Shown here: positions 17,089 through 25,694 of the stretch, piece by piece
Position numbering within the stretch: position 1 is the first letter of the stretch
Layout of the letters: the number at the start of each line of letters is the position of its first letter
Source: Streptomyces atratus
GTDB lineage: Bacteria; Actinomycetota; Actinomycetes; Streptomycetales; Streptomycetaceae
DNA length: 64,000 bases
Assembly (NCBI RefSeq): GCF_900119365.1
Contig: NZ_FPJO01000031.1
Coordinates: 1-64,000, forward strand
Direction of reading: 5' to 3'
Notes under the pieces: model-generated
Databases searched by the model: none
Seen by the model: the letters and a program-made list of their open reading frames with translations, nothing else
Told to the model about the DNA's origin: nothing
Program-made: the position numbers and the translations under genes

Positions 17089-18090
17089 ATGCAGTACGTG
17101 GACTCATGGCGGACCGTGGCAGCGGCGACCGGCGCGGCAGACCGGTCCGCGGCCGAGGACGGGCTGCGGCTCGCCTACCGCAGCGCAGGACTCGCCGAGC
17201 CGGAGCGGATCGTCTGGGTCGACTCGCCCAGGGCCGCCGTGGAGGCCGTCGAGAAGCTCGTCGACGCCGGACGCTCGGTGCGCGACGAGGTGCGGACCCG
17301 GCCCTGGGCGCAGGAGCGTCGCCGGATGTACGACGAACTGGGCCCGGCGGGCTGGTCCGCGCTCTGGTCCGCCACGGGCGCACAGCTCTGGGAGACCACG
17401 GCGGCACTGGCCGACCGGATCAGGGCCGGTGTCGTCGCGGACCTCGCCGGGCGCCCCGAGGACGAGTCCGATGTCCGGCTGGTGCTGCTCGACGCGGTCC
17501 TGGGCCAGCACGACGCGGCCTGGCTCGCCGCTTTCGACGGCCGGGGCGACCGGCTCGACGGCCTGGCCGAGGTGGCCAGGCACGCGGGCTGGTGGTGGCC
17601 CTACGAGCGCGTCGTGGTGATCAGCGAGCGCCCGGAGGCGCTGTACCGGGACGAGGCGGGCAGGCTCGACCGCGGGGACGGCCCGGCGCTCGCCTACCGC
17701 GACGGTTTCGCGCTCCACGCCTGGCGCGGCATGCCCGTGCCCGCCGAGTTCCTGGACGAGCTGAACTCCCTCACCCCGAAGCGGATACGCGAGGAGGAGA
17801 ACGCGGAACTGCGCCGCGTGATGCTGGAGTTCTACGGATACGACCGCTACCTCACCGAGTCCGGCGCCGAGCCGGTCCACCGCGACGAGACGGGCGTCCT
17901 GTGGCGCATCGCGATGGACGGCGACGAGGACGTGGTGATGGTCGAGGTGGTCAACTCCACCCCGGAGCCGGACGGCACGCACCGCGTCTACTGGCTGCGG
18001 GTGCCGCCGGGCACGAGGACCGCGAAGGACGGTGTGGCGTGGACGTTCGGACTTCAGGGCGACGCGTACGCTCCGGTGCGCCAGACCTGA
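17089..18090 (+). CDS. DUF6745-like protein
   Basis: A 333-aa soluble protein without a recognised catalytic motif. The middle holds WSATGAQLWETTAALADRI and QHDAAWLAAFD. The most conserved-looking block is the C-terminal half with GDGPALAYRDGFALHAWRGMPVPAEFL, a Tyr/Trp-rich tail (RVMLEFYGYDRYL), and VNSTPEPDGTHRVYWLRVPPG. The combination matches what I recall as DUF6745, which often accompanies LRR proteins of the STM4015 kind. It follows the 108-aa gene by 113 bp. The start is ATG 17089 after GGGGAAG. The biochemical role is unknown. Confidence 0.78.
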   Translation: MQYVDSWRTVAAATGAADRSAAEDGLRLAYRSAGLAEPERIVWVDSPRAAVEAVEKLVDAGRSVRDEVRTRPWAQERRRMYDELGPAGWSALWSATGAQLWETTAALADRIRAGVVADLAGRPEDESDVRLVLLDAVLGQHDAAWLAAFDGRGDRLDGLAEVARHAGWWWPYERVVVISERPEALYRDEAGRLDRGDGPALAYRDGFALHAWRGMPVPAEFLDELNSLTPKRIREEENAELRRVMLEFYGYDRYLTESGAEPVHRDETGVLWRIAMDGDEDVVMVEVVNSTPEPDGTHRVYWLRVPPGTRTAKDGVAWTFGLQGDAYAPVRQT

Positions 18091-18096
18091 CCGCCG

Positions 18097-18121
18097 CCGG
18101 CCGCCCGGATCGCGCGGCCGG
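18097..18121. terminator. probable bidirectional terminator between DUF6745 and TetR genes
   Basis: An 8-bp inverted repeat CCGGCCGC (18097-18104) and GCGGCCGG (18114-18121) sits just after the plus-strand stop and 35 bp beyond the end of the convergent TetR gene. It is GC-only with no T tract, so this is a moderate call. Confidence 0.4.
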
Positions 18122-18155
18122 ACCGTCGCCCGGACCGCCGTCGGGGCGGGCGGGG

Positions 18156-18767
18156 TCAGGCCGTCAGTGCCTCGTGGTCGATGCCCAGTTCGCGGGCGAG
18201 TGCCTCGTCGGTCCAGGCCAGCATCGTGGCCCGGGAGAGCGGACCCGCGTACGACGTCGTCTGCACGGCCAGGCCGTCCAGCAGGGCGGTCAGCCGCCAG
18301 GCCGCGGACATCGGGTCGTCGCAGTGGAACTCACCGGCGGCGGCGCCCTCTTCGATGACCTCGGCCAGTTCCGCCTTCCACTGCTGGTCGAGATCGCCGG
18401 CCACATTGCGCAGCGCCGGATCGCGCAGCGAAGCGGACCAGGCCTCGATCCACAGCCGCCAGCCCTTGGCCTGTCCCGTCGGCGCGTACCAGCGGACGGC
18501 GGCGCGCAGCCGCCGTACCGCGCTGGTGCGGCGGCCGAGCACCTTGCGCAGCTGGGCGAGGTCGGCCTCGGCGGCATGTGCGAACGCTGCCGCGACCAGC
18601 TTCTCCTTGGTCGAGAAGTGGTAGAGCACGAGCGCGTTGCTCACTCCGAGCACGGCGGCCACATCGGCGATCCGTACCGCCGCGACGCCCCGTACCTCGA
18701 TCTGTTCGACGGCAGCGCGCAGCAGCTCTTCACGACGCTCCGCCACGCTCAGGCGCACTCTTGCCAC
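18156..18767 (-). CDS. TetR-family transcriptional regulator
   Basis: A 203-aa regulator with an N-terminal TetR helix-turn-helix (about residues 10-55; RREELLRAAVEQI, IADVAAVLGVSNALVLYHFSTKEKL) and a helical ligand domain resembling BetI-like TetR_C (RDPALRNVAGDLDQQWKAELAEVIEEG). The ligand and targets are unknown. It is convergent with the DUF6745 gene, and its start overlaps a short secreted-like ORF upstream on the same strand. Confidence 0.88.
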   Translation of the reverse strand: MARVRLSVAERREELLRAAVEQIEVRGVAAVRIADVAAVLGVSNALVLYHFSTKEKLVAAAFAHAAEADLAQLRKVLGRRTSAVRRLRAAVRWYAPTGQAKGWRLWIEAWSASLRDPALRNVAGDLDQQWKAELAEVIEEGAAAGEFHCDDPMSAAWRLTALLDGLAVQTTSYAGPLSRATMLAWTDEALARELGIDHEALTA

Positions 18768-18988
18768 GGCGTCACCCTAGCGAATATGCCACGCACGGGA
18801 AGACCGGGGGGCGGAGCCGTCCACGACCCCGCCCCCCTCTTCAACCGGCGCCGGTCCGCGCCGTTGCCGGGGGTGCGGACGGGTCGGCGAAAAAGGGGGC
18901 TGTGGTCGGCGGCGGCGGGCAGTGTTCCACCGGCAAGGGCGGCGGCGAGCGCGGTGGCGCAGACCGCCATCCATCTGCTCCGTCTCAT
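18749..18988 (-). pseudogene. short ORF with signal peptide, possible remnant of a secreted protein gene
   Basis: An ATG at 18988 with a good ribosome site (GAGGTGAGA) opens a 79-codon frame. It begins like a secretory signal, RRSRWMAVCATALAAALAGG followed by TLPAAADHSP, with likely cleavage after AAA. The rest is Arg/Pro-rich and looks out-of-frame rather than evolved, and it runs 19 bp into the TetR gene. It is either a truncated secreted-protein gene or a small exported peptide. The whole gap 18768-19146 contains nothing else recognisable. Confidence 0.35.
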
Positions 18989-19146
18989 TCTCACCTCGTG
19001 AACTCGTCGGTTCTCAGGGGGTGGTGAGGTGAGAGTGTCAGGAACATGGCGAGCATGAGCCGGGTGCGGGCTGGCGGGTGGCCCATGGCAGCCACCCGCC
19101 GCACGGGCCGGGGAACCGAGGCGGAAGTACCGGCCGGGTTGCCGGG

Positions 19147-19710
19147 TCAGAGGTTCGCGGGGCGTTCCGCCTCGCACCGGTCCTTGAAGCCCTGACTGGT
19201 CAGGCCGAGAGCGGAATTCGACCGGGAGCGCATGTTCTCCACCGCGACCATCGTCGTGAGCTCGACGAACGCCGCCTCACCGAGCGCGGCCCGCAGCCGC
19301 TCCGCCAGCTCGTCCCCGGCCTCCGGCGGGGTGAGGCTCATCGCCTCCGCGTACTCCATGACGTCGCGCTCCAGCGGGGTGTACAGCTCGCTCTCCCGCC
19401 ATACCGGCACATCGCGCAGCTTGCGCGGGTCCATGCCGTGGCGGTGGTTCTCCCAGTAGCCGAAGTCCATGCACCAGCTGCAGCCGATGGTGGCCGCCGA
19501 CGCCATCACGGCCAGCGCCTTGAGCTGCGCGTCCAGCTTCTTCCAGCGGCTCACCGACAGCTCGAACCGGGCCCCGGCCCATAGCACCCCGGTGTGATGG
19601 GCGGAGGCCCGCAGCGGATCGATGACCTTGCCGTACGTACGGTTCGAGTACCACGACACGGCACGGAAGAGGAGGGAACGGGGCGGGTCGAGCGGGATTC
19701 GGGCGGTCAT
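19147..19710 (-). CDS. carboxymuconolactone decarboxylase / AhpD-family protein
   Basis: A 187-aa protein with the AhpD-like Cys pair in ATIGCSWCMDFGYWENHRHG (Cys-X2-Cys followed by His). This is the redox-active motif of alkylhydroperoxidase-D-like proteins, preceded by LDAQLKALAVMASAA. It may act in peroxide or thiol redox chemistry, or as a decarboxylase-fold enzyme. The ATG at 19710 has GGAGA 7 bases upstream; in-frame upstream sequence lacks homology. It is divergent from the PPOX-class oxidoreductase gene by 148 bp. Confidence 0.88.
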   Translation of the reverse strand: MTARIPLDPPRSLLFRAVSWYSNRTYGKVIDPLRASAHHTGVLWAGARFELSVSRWKKLDAQLKALAVMASAATIGCSWCMDFGYWENHRHGMDPRKLRDVPVWRESELYTPLERDVMEYAEAMSLTPPEAGDELAERLRAALGEAAFVELTTMVAVENMRSRSNSALGLTSQGFKDRCEAERPANL

Positions 19711-19858
19711 GGCCGGTCTCCTTCGGTACGGCTCCGGTGCCCCAGGGCGGCGCCGTGGGGCTGCTTGCACCGGTGTGACGGACGAGGGGCCCTCGGATGT
19801 GACATCGCGGTCCGGCCGGATGCGGAATCCTGCGGCGGGCACCGTCGTTGGATCCGGC

Positions 19859-20299
19859 ATGACGGGATTCGACGCACGGCAGGGAGCGCTGCTCGGGCTG
19901 CTCGCCGAGGAGAACGGTGGAGTGCTCGTGACACTCAGGCGGGACGGCAGGCCTCAGCTGTCCAATGTCAACCACTTCTACTACCCCCAGGAGCGCATCG
20001 TCCGTGTCTCGATCACCGACGACCGGGCGAAGACGAAGAACCTCCGCCGCGACCCCCGGGCGAGCTACCACGTCACCAGCGCGGACCGCTGGGCGTGGAC
20101 GGTCGTGGACGCCACCGCCGAGCTGTCCCCGGTCGCCACCGATCCGCACGACGCGACGGTGGAGGAGCTCATCGCCCTCTACCGCGACGTCCAGGGCGAA
20201 CACCCCGACTGGGACGACTACCGCAGCGCGATGGTCCGGGACCGGCGCATGGTGCTGCGGCTCCACATCGACCACGTGTACGGGCAGCCGCGCGGCTGA
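19859..20299 (+). CDS. PPOX-class F420-dependent oxidoreductase (Rv1155-like)
   Basis: A 146-aa split-barrel flavin/F420 protein. The blocks VLVTLRRDGRPQLSNVNHFYY, VRVSITDDRAKTKNLRRDPRASYHV and WAWTVVDATAELSPV match the pyridoxamine-phosphate-oxidase-like F420 family, and the length is typical. Members reduce or bind F420 or FMN, with varied substrates. The ATG at 19859 is used; a longer frame upstream has no family similarity. The stop lies 98 bp before the metallo-beta-lactamase gene. Confidence 0.88.
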   Translation: MTGFDARQGALLGLLAEENGGVLVTLRRDGRPQLSNVNHFYYPQERIVRVSITDDRAKTKNLRRDPRASYHVTSADRWAWTVVDATAELSPVATDPHDATVEELIALYRDVQGEHPDWDDYRSAMVRDRRMVLRLHIDHVYGQPRG

Positions 20300-20397
20300 C
20301 GCGGCCCGGTCGGGCCGACGGCCCCGCGGTGCCTTCCGCCCTCGCGCCGTCGTACCCCCCGCCCATAATGAGACGAACCGACTCCCCAGGAGATGTT

Positions 20398-21639
20398 GTG
20401 ACCGGCGCTGACCCCTTGCCTCCGCTCCGCACCCGGCTGCGTTCAATGCGCCCCGCCGCATTCGGCGCGGACCCGGGCGGTGCCCGCATGGAGCGCATCC
20501 GCCGCTCGCCCAACTTCGTGGACGGCGTCTTCCGGAACCCGGTGGGGGCGCGGACCAGTCCGTCCGGATCCGCCCTGGAGTTGGCCAAGGTCTACTTCCG
20601 CAAGGAGGAGCGGGCGCGACGGGCACCGGCCGGCACCGTGCCCGTCCATGCCACCACCTACGCCGATCTCGCCGAAACGCCCGCCACGGGGCTGCGGCTC
20701 ACCTGGATGGGCCATTCCAGTGTGCTCGCCGAGATCGACGGGCGACGGGTGCTCTTCGACCCGGTCTGGGGCGAGCGCTGTTCCCCCTTCGCCTTCGCCG
20801 GGCCCAGACGACTGCACCCCGTCCCGCTGCCGCTCGCCGCGCTCGGGCCGGTGGACGCGGTGGTGATCTCGCACGACCACTACGACCACCTCGATCTGCC
20901 GACGATCCGGGCCCTCGCCGGCACGGACACGGTGTTCGCCGTCCCGCTCGGTGTCGGCGCCCACCTGGAACGGTGGGGCGTGTCCGCCGACCGGATGCGC
21001 GAACTGGACTGGAACGAGACCACGAAGATCGCCGGGCTCGGCCTGACCGCCGCTCCGGCGCGTCATTTCTGCGGCCGCGGCCTGCGCAACCAGCAGCACA
21101 CGCTCTGGGCGTCCTGGGCCGTCGCCGGTCCCGAGCACCGCATCTACCACAGCGGCGACACCGGCTACTTCCCCGGCTTCAAGGACATCGGCGCCGAGCA
21201 CGGCCCGTTCGACGCGACGATGATCCAGATCGGTGCCTATTCCGAGTACTGGCCCGACATCCATATGACACCGGCCGAGGGAATGCGGGCTCATCTGGAT
21301 CTCCAGGGCGGCAAGCCGCTCGGGGCGATGCTGCCGATCCACTGGGCCACGTTCAACCTCGCTCCGCACCCGTGGGCCGAGCCGGGTGAGGGCACCCTCG
21401 CCGCGGCGCAGGACGCGGGCGCCCGGATCGCCCTGCCGCGGCCCGGTGAGCCCTTCGAGCCCACGGCGCGGACCGTTCCTTCCGAACCCTGGTGGCGCGA
21501 GGTGGCTCCGCAACCGCTTGAGTGCCGGCCCGCGGGTGCGGCCCGGATCACGGACCTGTCGGCCGATCTGCCGGGTGACAAGCGCCGGGCGTCCGAAGGT
21601 GCGGAGGCCGACCACGCCGAGGTGGCGCCGAGCGCGTAG
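20398..21639 (+). CDS. MBL-fold metallohydrolase (NAPE-PLD/UlaG-like)
   Basis: A 413-aa metallo-beta-lactamase-fold protein. LTWMGHSSVLAEIDGRRVLFDPVWGERCSPF and the zinc motif ISHDHYDHLDLPT are diagnostic. Later ligands lie in PARHFCGRGL, IYHSGDTGYFPGFKDIG and LPIHWATFNLAPHPW. The layout is that of NAPE-PLD-like phospholipases and UlaG-type lactonases. The start is GTG 20398, with CAGGAG 5 bases upstream; an ATG at 20368 lacks one. Substrate unknown. Confidence 0.88.
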   Translation: MTGADPLPPLRTRLRSMRPAAFGADPGGARMERIRRSPNFVDGVFRNPVGARTSPSGSALELAKVYFRKEERARRAPAGTVPVHATTYADLAETPATGLRLTWMGHSSVLAEIDGRRVLFDPVWGERCSPFAFAGPRRLHPVPLPLAALGPVDAVVISHDHYDHLDLPTIRALAGTDTVFAVPLGVGAHLERWGVSADRMRELDWNETTKIAGLGLTAAPARHFCGRGLRNQQHTLWASWAVAGPEHRIYHSGDTGYFPGFKDIGAEHGPFDATMIQIGAYSEYWPDIHMTPAEGMRAHLDLQGGKPLGAMLPIHWATFNLAPHPWAEPGEGTLAAAQDAGARIALPRPGEPFEPTARTVPSEPWWREVAPQPLECRPAGAARITDLSADLPGDKRRASEGAEADHAEVAPSA

Positions 21640-21670
21640 CGGCGTACGGATCACGTGGGGGACATCAGGC

Positions 21671-21707
21671 GGCTCGGCCCGTCCGGCGCGACCGGACGGG
21701 CCGAGCC
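21671..21707 (+). terminator. intrinsic terminator after the MBL-fold gene
   Basis: A perfect 16-bp stem GGCTCGGCCCGTCCGG (21671-21686) pairs with 21692-21707 around CGCGA and is followed by GTTTCCTGTGTT. The rest of the gap to 22003 shows no gene and presumably contains the conservon promoter. Confidence 0.88.
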
Positions 21708-22003
21708 GTTTCCTGTGTTCAGGGGTTCGTATCCGTAGGCCGTTCGGGTGTCCGCCGACCAGGTGTCAACGCGAAGTAATCGGTCGACTGTGCGAGAGCT
21801 CATACCAGAGCGGGACGGATGGCGGGCAAGTTCGACAACTGCCCGCCGAACCCGCGCGATCGACGACTACCGTGTGTGGCCGGTGATCAACGGTGGGCTC
21901 ATAACTTTCGAGCCTGCCCGACCGATGAACCGAGCCTGACCGACCACCGTAGGTGCCACCGCATGAACGCCGATTCCAGGTGCCCCACGTACCGAGGACA
22001 CTG

Positions 22004-23968
22004 ATGTCTCAACTTCGCGCACCCGAAGCGCGACCGGAACGCCGAGAGGGCGGACGGCACGGCCGACCGGGTGCCCGTTCCCACTCGGCCACGGGCAGGC
22101 CGCGTGCCGCCCAGCCGTCCCCCGAGGCGCGTATACGCCCCCAGATCCTGCGCACCGCGGTGCTGCCGACCCTCGTAGCGGTACTGAGCGGAGCCGCAGC
22201 GGTCATCTTCACCGCCCGCTCCACCGGAGCCCGGCCCTCCACCGAACTCTGGATCGCGCTGGGCGTGGCCGGTGCGCTGGCGCTCGCCGCGGTACTGGCC
22301 GCGTACCTCGCCGCCAACCGCGTAGCCACCACCGTCTTCGGCCGCTGCCTGGCACTCCGCCGCGCCTGCGCCCAGGGCCAGGCCGAACTGCAACGAGTGG
22401 TGGAACAGCTCCGCAACGGCGAACCGGTGACCGCGCGCAGGCCCACCGAGCCCGCCGCCCCGGGCAGCGACGCCTTCGAACTGCTCGCCCGGGAACTCGG
22501 CCGCCAGCAGGAAGCCGCCGTGGCCGCGGTCGTCCAGGCGTCCCGGCTCTTCGACCGCTCCGGCGAGGACCAGAAGGTCGAGGTCTTCGTCAATCTCGCC
22601 CGCCGGCTCCAGTCGCTGGTGCACCGCGAGATCCAGCTCCTCGACGAGCTGGAGCACGAGGTCGAGGACCCCGATCTGCTCAAGGGTCTCTTCCACGTCG
22701 ACCACCTCGCCACCCGCATCCGCAGGCACGCCGAGAACCTCGCCGTCCTCGGTGGCGCCGTGTCCCGGCGGCAGTGGAGCAATCCGGTCACCATGACCGA
22801 GGTCCTGCGCTCGGCGATCGCCGAGGTCGAGCAGTACCCCCGGGTCAAGCTCGTCCCGCCGATCGGCGGCACGCTGCGCGGCCACGCCGTGGCCGACGTG
22901 ATCCATCTGCTGGCCGAACTGGTGGAGAACGCAACCGTGTTCTCCGCACCCCACACCCAAGTGCTGCTGCGTGCCCAGCAGGTCACCGCCGGACTGGCCC
23001 TCGAAGTGGAGGACCGCGGGCTGGGCATGCCGGGCAACGAGCAGAGGCGGATGAACGCCCTGCTCGCCGACCCCGACCAGGTCAACGTGGCCCACCTGCT
23101 CCAGGACGGCAGGATCGGCCTGTTCGTCGTCGCGTCACTGGCCCGCCGGCACGGCATCGCGGTCCGGCTCCAGAGCAATATCTACGGAGGCACGCAGGCC
23201 GTACTCGTCCTCCCGCAGTCCCTGCTGGGCGTGGAAGGGGACGCCCCCGCCGCGGAAGGCTCGGCCCCGGTCCCGGCCCCGGGTCCCGTGCACCGTCCAC
23301 CGGCCGAGGACGAAAGGGGCGGCCACCACAGGCCGAACCCGAGCCCGAGCCCGGGCCCCGGCCCGGGCCTGCAGCCGAGCGCCGGACGTCAGCCCTACGT
23401 GCCCAGCCAGCCGCTGCGCCTGCACCAACCGCCCCAGCAGGCACAGGGCCAGGGCGAGGCGCCACCGCTCCCGCTGCGCGCCGAGCGCCTCGACCGCCCC
23501 ACCCCGGCCGAGGCCGGCCCCGGAATCCGGTCCACGGACGACGTCCCCGACGCTCTCCACTCCGAGCCCGGAGTGGTACGCGGCACCATGGGCCGGCCCC
23601 AGTTGCCCCGGCGCGCCAACCAGGAGCACCTGGTCCCGCAGCTCAGGGAGGCACCGGCCCCGCGCACCGAGGACGAACAGGCCCTGCACGACCCGGGACT
23701 CGTGGCGGCCTTCCGGCGAGGCATCGAACTCGCCGAGGCCCGCAGCGAATCCGAGGGCGACCCCGCCCCGGAACCGGACACGGGCCTGGAGACGGCGGCA
23801 GCCCCGCAGCCCTGGCAGTCCCGAACCCCGCTCGAACCGCTGCCGGTACGCGGACTCACCGCGACCACCGCCCCGTACCCCTCGGCCCCGGCCTCGTACC
23901 CCTCGGCCCCGGACCAGGACGCGGCCCCGGCCGACGACCACCTCAAGACGAACACCTCCAAGGAGTAG
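22004..23968 (+). CDS. cvnA: conservon sensor ATPase/histidine-kinase-like protein
   Basis: A 654-aa protein with two N-terminal membrane helices (about residues 45-67, LRTAVLPTLVAVLSGAAAVIF, and 78-103, WIALGVAGALALAAVLAAYLA). It then has a HAMP-like/coiled region, a helical segment with FHVDHLATRIRRHAENLAVLGG, and a GHKL ATPase domain (HLLAELVENATVFS; VEDRGLGMP; GRIGLFVVASLARRHGI). The last ~230 residues are Pro/Gln-rich and probably disordered. In conservons, CvnA is the membrane sensor that works with CvnB-CvnD like a G-protein-coupled module. The ATG at 22004 has GAGGA 5 bases upstream; it heads a five-gene operon. Confidence 0.93.
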   Translation: MSQLRAPEARPERREGGRHGRPGARSHSATGRPRAAQPSPEARIRPQILRTAVLPTLVAVLSGAAAVIFTARSTGARPSTELWIALGVAGALALAAVLAAYLAANRVATTVFGRCLALRRACAQGQAELQRVVEQLRNGEPVTARRPTEPAAPGSDAFELLARELGRQQEAAVAAVVQASRLFDRSGEDQKVEVFVNLARRLQSLVHREIQLLDELEHEVEDPDLLKGLFHVDHLATRIRRHAENLAVLGGAVSRRQWSNPVTMTEVLRSAIAEVEQYPRVKLVPPIGGTLRGHAVADVIHLLAELVENATVFSAPHTQVLLRAQQVTAGLALEVEDRGLGMPGNEQRRMNALLADPDQVNVAHLLQDGRIGLFVVASLARRHGIAVRLQSNIYGGTQAVLVLPQSLLGVEGDAPAAEGSAPVPAPGPVHRPPAEDERGGHHRPNPSPSPGPGPGLQPSAGRQPYVPSQPLRLHQPPQQAQGQGEAPPLPLRAERLDRPTPAEAGPGIRSTDDVPDALHSEPGVVRGTMGRPQLPRRANQEHLVPQLREAPAPRTEDEQALHDPGLVAAFRRGIELAEARSESEGDPAPEPDTGLETAAAPQPWQSRTPLEPLPVRGLTATTAPYPSAPASYPSAPDQDAAPADDHLKTNTSKE

Positions 23969-23975
23969 ATGCACC

Positions 23976-24410
23976 ATGGCGACCGATATGCCGTCCGGTC
24001 AGGTCTCGGACCTCGACTGGTTGCTGAGCGGACTGGTCCAGCGTGTCCCGTACACACGCAGCGCGGTTCTCCTCTCCGCCGACGGGCTGGTGAAGTCCCT
24101 TCATGGCATGGACGCCGACAGCGCCGACCACATGGCGGCGCTGGCCGCCGGCCTGTACTCGCTCGGCCGCAGCGCGGGCGCGCGCTTCGGCGACAGCGGC
24201 GAGGTGCGGCAGGTGGTGGTCGAACTCGACTCGACCCTGCTGTTCGTCTCCACCGCCGGGTCCGGCACCTGCCTCGCCGTCCTCGCCGGACGCGAGGCGG
24301 ACGCGGCGGTGCTCGGCTACGAGATGACCATGCTGGTCAAGAGCGTCCGGCCCTATCTGATGACGCCGGTGAGACAAGCGGCCGGGACACCCGGCGCCAC
24401 GGGGCTGTGA
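23976..24410 (+). CDS. cvnB: conservon roadblock/LC7 protein
   Basis: The 144-aa protein is a roadblock/LC7-domain protein: LDWLLSGLVQRVPYTRSAVLLSADGLVKSLHGMD followed by TLLFVSTAGSGTCLAVLAG. CvnB-type proteins act as GTPase-activating or scaffolding partners for the conservon GTPase. It starts 7 bp after cvnA, and its stop overlaps the GTG of cvnC. Confidence 0.94.
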   Translation: MATDMPSGQVSDLDWLLSGLVQRVPYTRSAVLLSADGLVKSLHGMDADSADHMAALAAGLYSLGRSAGARFGDSGEVRQVVVELDSTLLFVSTAGSGTCLAVLAGREADAAVLGYEMTMLVKSVRPYLMTPVRQAAGTPGATGL

Positions 24411-24784
24411 GGGTGTCGGTCCCGCAGGACGGGCCGCTGCTCGACGACGCGGCCGGCCGGCTCATCCGCCCGTACACCGTGAGCAACGGCCGTACCCGTC
24501 CGACGACCGTGCTCGATCTGCTCTCCCTGGTCATGGCCACGGGGACCGAACCGCAGATACATCTCGGTCCCGAGCACTCCGTCGCTCTGGGGCTGTGCGG
24601 CGGCCCCACCTCGGTGGCCGAGATCGCTGCCCATCTGCGGTTGCCCGCAGTCGTCACCAAGGTGCTCGTCTCCGACCTGGTCGACTGCGGGGCAGTGACC
24701 GCGCACCCGCCCGCCTTCCATGACACGCCCACCGACCGATCTCTGCTGGAGGCAGTGCTCGATGGCTTACGACGACAGCTCTGA
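24407..24784 (+). CDS. cvnC: conservon DUF742 protein
   Basis: A 125-aa DUF742 protein. It shows RLIRPYTVSNGRTRPTTVLDLLSLVMATG and the C-terminal winged-helix-like part VAEIAAHLRLPAVVTKVLVSDLVDCGAVTAHPP. The GTG at 24407 overlaps the cvnB stop (GTGA). DUF742 proteins are the third component of all conservons and link CvnB and CvnD. Confidence 0.93.
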   Translation: MRVSVPQDGPLLDDAAGRLIRPYTVSNGRTRPTTVLDLLSLVMATGTEPQIHLGPEHSVALGLCGGPTSVAEIAAHLRLPAVVTKVLVSDLVDCGAVTAHPPAFHDTPTDRSLLEAVLDGLRRQL

Positions 24785-25694
24785 CGGCTTCGGCAGCTCT
24801 GCCGCGTACGAGAACAACGCAAGCTCCGAAGGGATCGCAAGCCATGGAAGTCACGGCCGCTACGGGGACGCGCAGGACTACGGAATCGCGCAGGACTACG
24901 GAGCCGCGCAGAACTACGACTACGGGGGAAGCCCGGGCTACAGCTACGGCGAGGCGCAGGGCTACGGCGATGTTCCGGGCTACCGAACCGGGCAGGGCTT
25001 CGAATCCGGGTCGGGCCACGAATCCCGGCCGGACTTCGAACCCGCACCGGCCCACGGCGACCCCGGCGGCACCCCGGAGGTCTCCGGAGCCGTAAGTCCC
25101 GTCGGTTCCGAAGGCTTTCCCGTCGCGCTCAAGGTGCTGGTGGCAGGCGGCTTCGGCGTCGGCAAGACGACATTCGTCGGCGCCGTCAGCGAAATCGCAC
25201 CGCTGAGCACGGAAGAGCTGCTGACCCAGGTCAGCGCCGCGACCGACAGCCTTGAGGGCATCGAGTCCAAGACCGCGACCACCGTGGCGATGGACTTCGG
25301 CCGCATCACCCTCGACGAGCAGCACGTTCTCTACCTGTTCGGAACCCCGGGCCAGGAACGCTTCTGGTTCATGTGGGACGAACTCTCCCAGGGAGCGCTC
25401 GGAGCGGTCGTGATCGCGGACACCCGTCGGCTCGCCGAGTGCTTCGCCGCCGTCGACTTCTTCGAGCGGCGCGGCATCGGATTCATCATCGCGGTGAACG
25501 AGTTCGACGGTGCCTACCGCTACGCGCCGGAGGAGATCAGGGCCGCACTCGACCTGGGGCCGGACGTACCGGTGGTGCTCTGCGACGCCCGGATCGCCAG
25601 CTCGGGCACAGGGGCGCTGGTCACGCTGGTCCAGCACCTGATCAACGCCACCTCGGCGCCGGCCCCGCTGACCGGCTTCGGAGCCCACTCGTGA
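24762..25694 (+). CDS. cvnD: conservon small GTPase with low-complexity N-terminal extension
   Basis: The C-terminal ~190 residues are a standard CvnD GTPase: P-loop GGFGVGKTTFVGAVSEI, switch region TATTVAMDFGRI, G3 motif LFGTPGQERFWFMWDE and G4-like AVNEFDG. The protein is 310 aa because it carries an extra ~110 residues at the N-terminus rich in Tyr, Gly, Gln and Asp. These contain repeated DYG/GY-type units such as AQDYGIAQDYGAAQNYDYG. The ATG at 24762 lies inside the end of cvnC, with GGAGG upstream. A normal CvnD is near 190-200 aa, so the extension is unusual. Confidence 0.92.
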   Translation: MAYDDSSDGFGSSAAYENNASSEGIASHGSHGRYGDAQDYGIAQDYGAAQNYDYGGSPGYSYGEAQGYGDVPGYRTGQGFESGSGHESRPDFEPAPAHGDPGGTPEVSGAVSPVGSEGFPVALKVLVAGGFGVGKTTFVGAVSEIAPLSTEELLTQVSAATDSLEGIESKTATTVAMDFGRITLDEQHVLYLFGTPGQERFWFMWDELSQGALGAVVIADTRRLAECFAAVDFFERRGIGFIIAVNEFDGAYRYAPEEIRAALDLGPDVPVVLCDARIASSGTGALVTLVQHLINATSAPAPLTGFGAHS

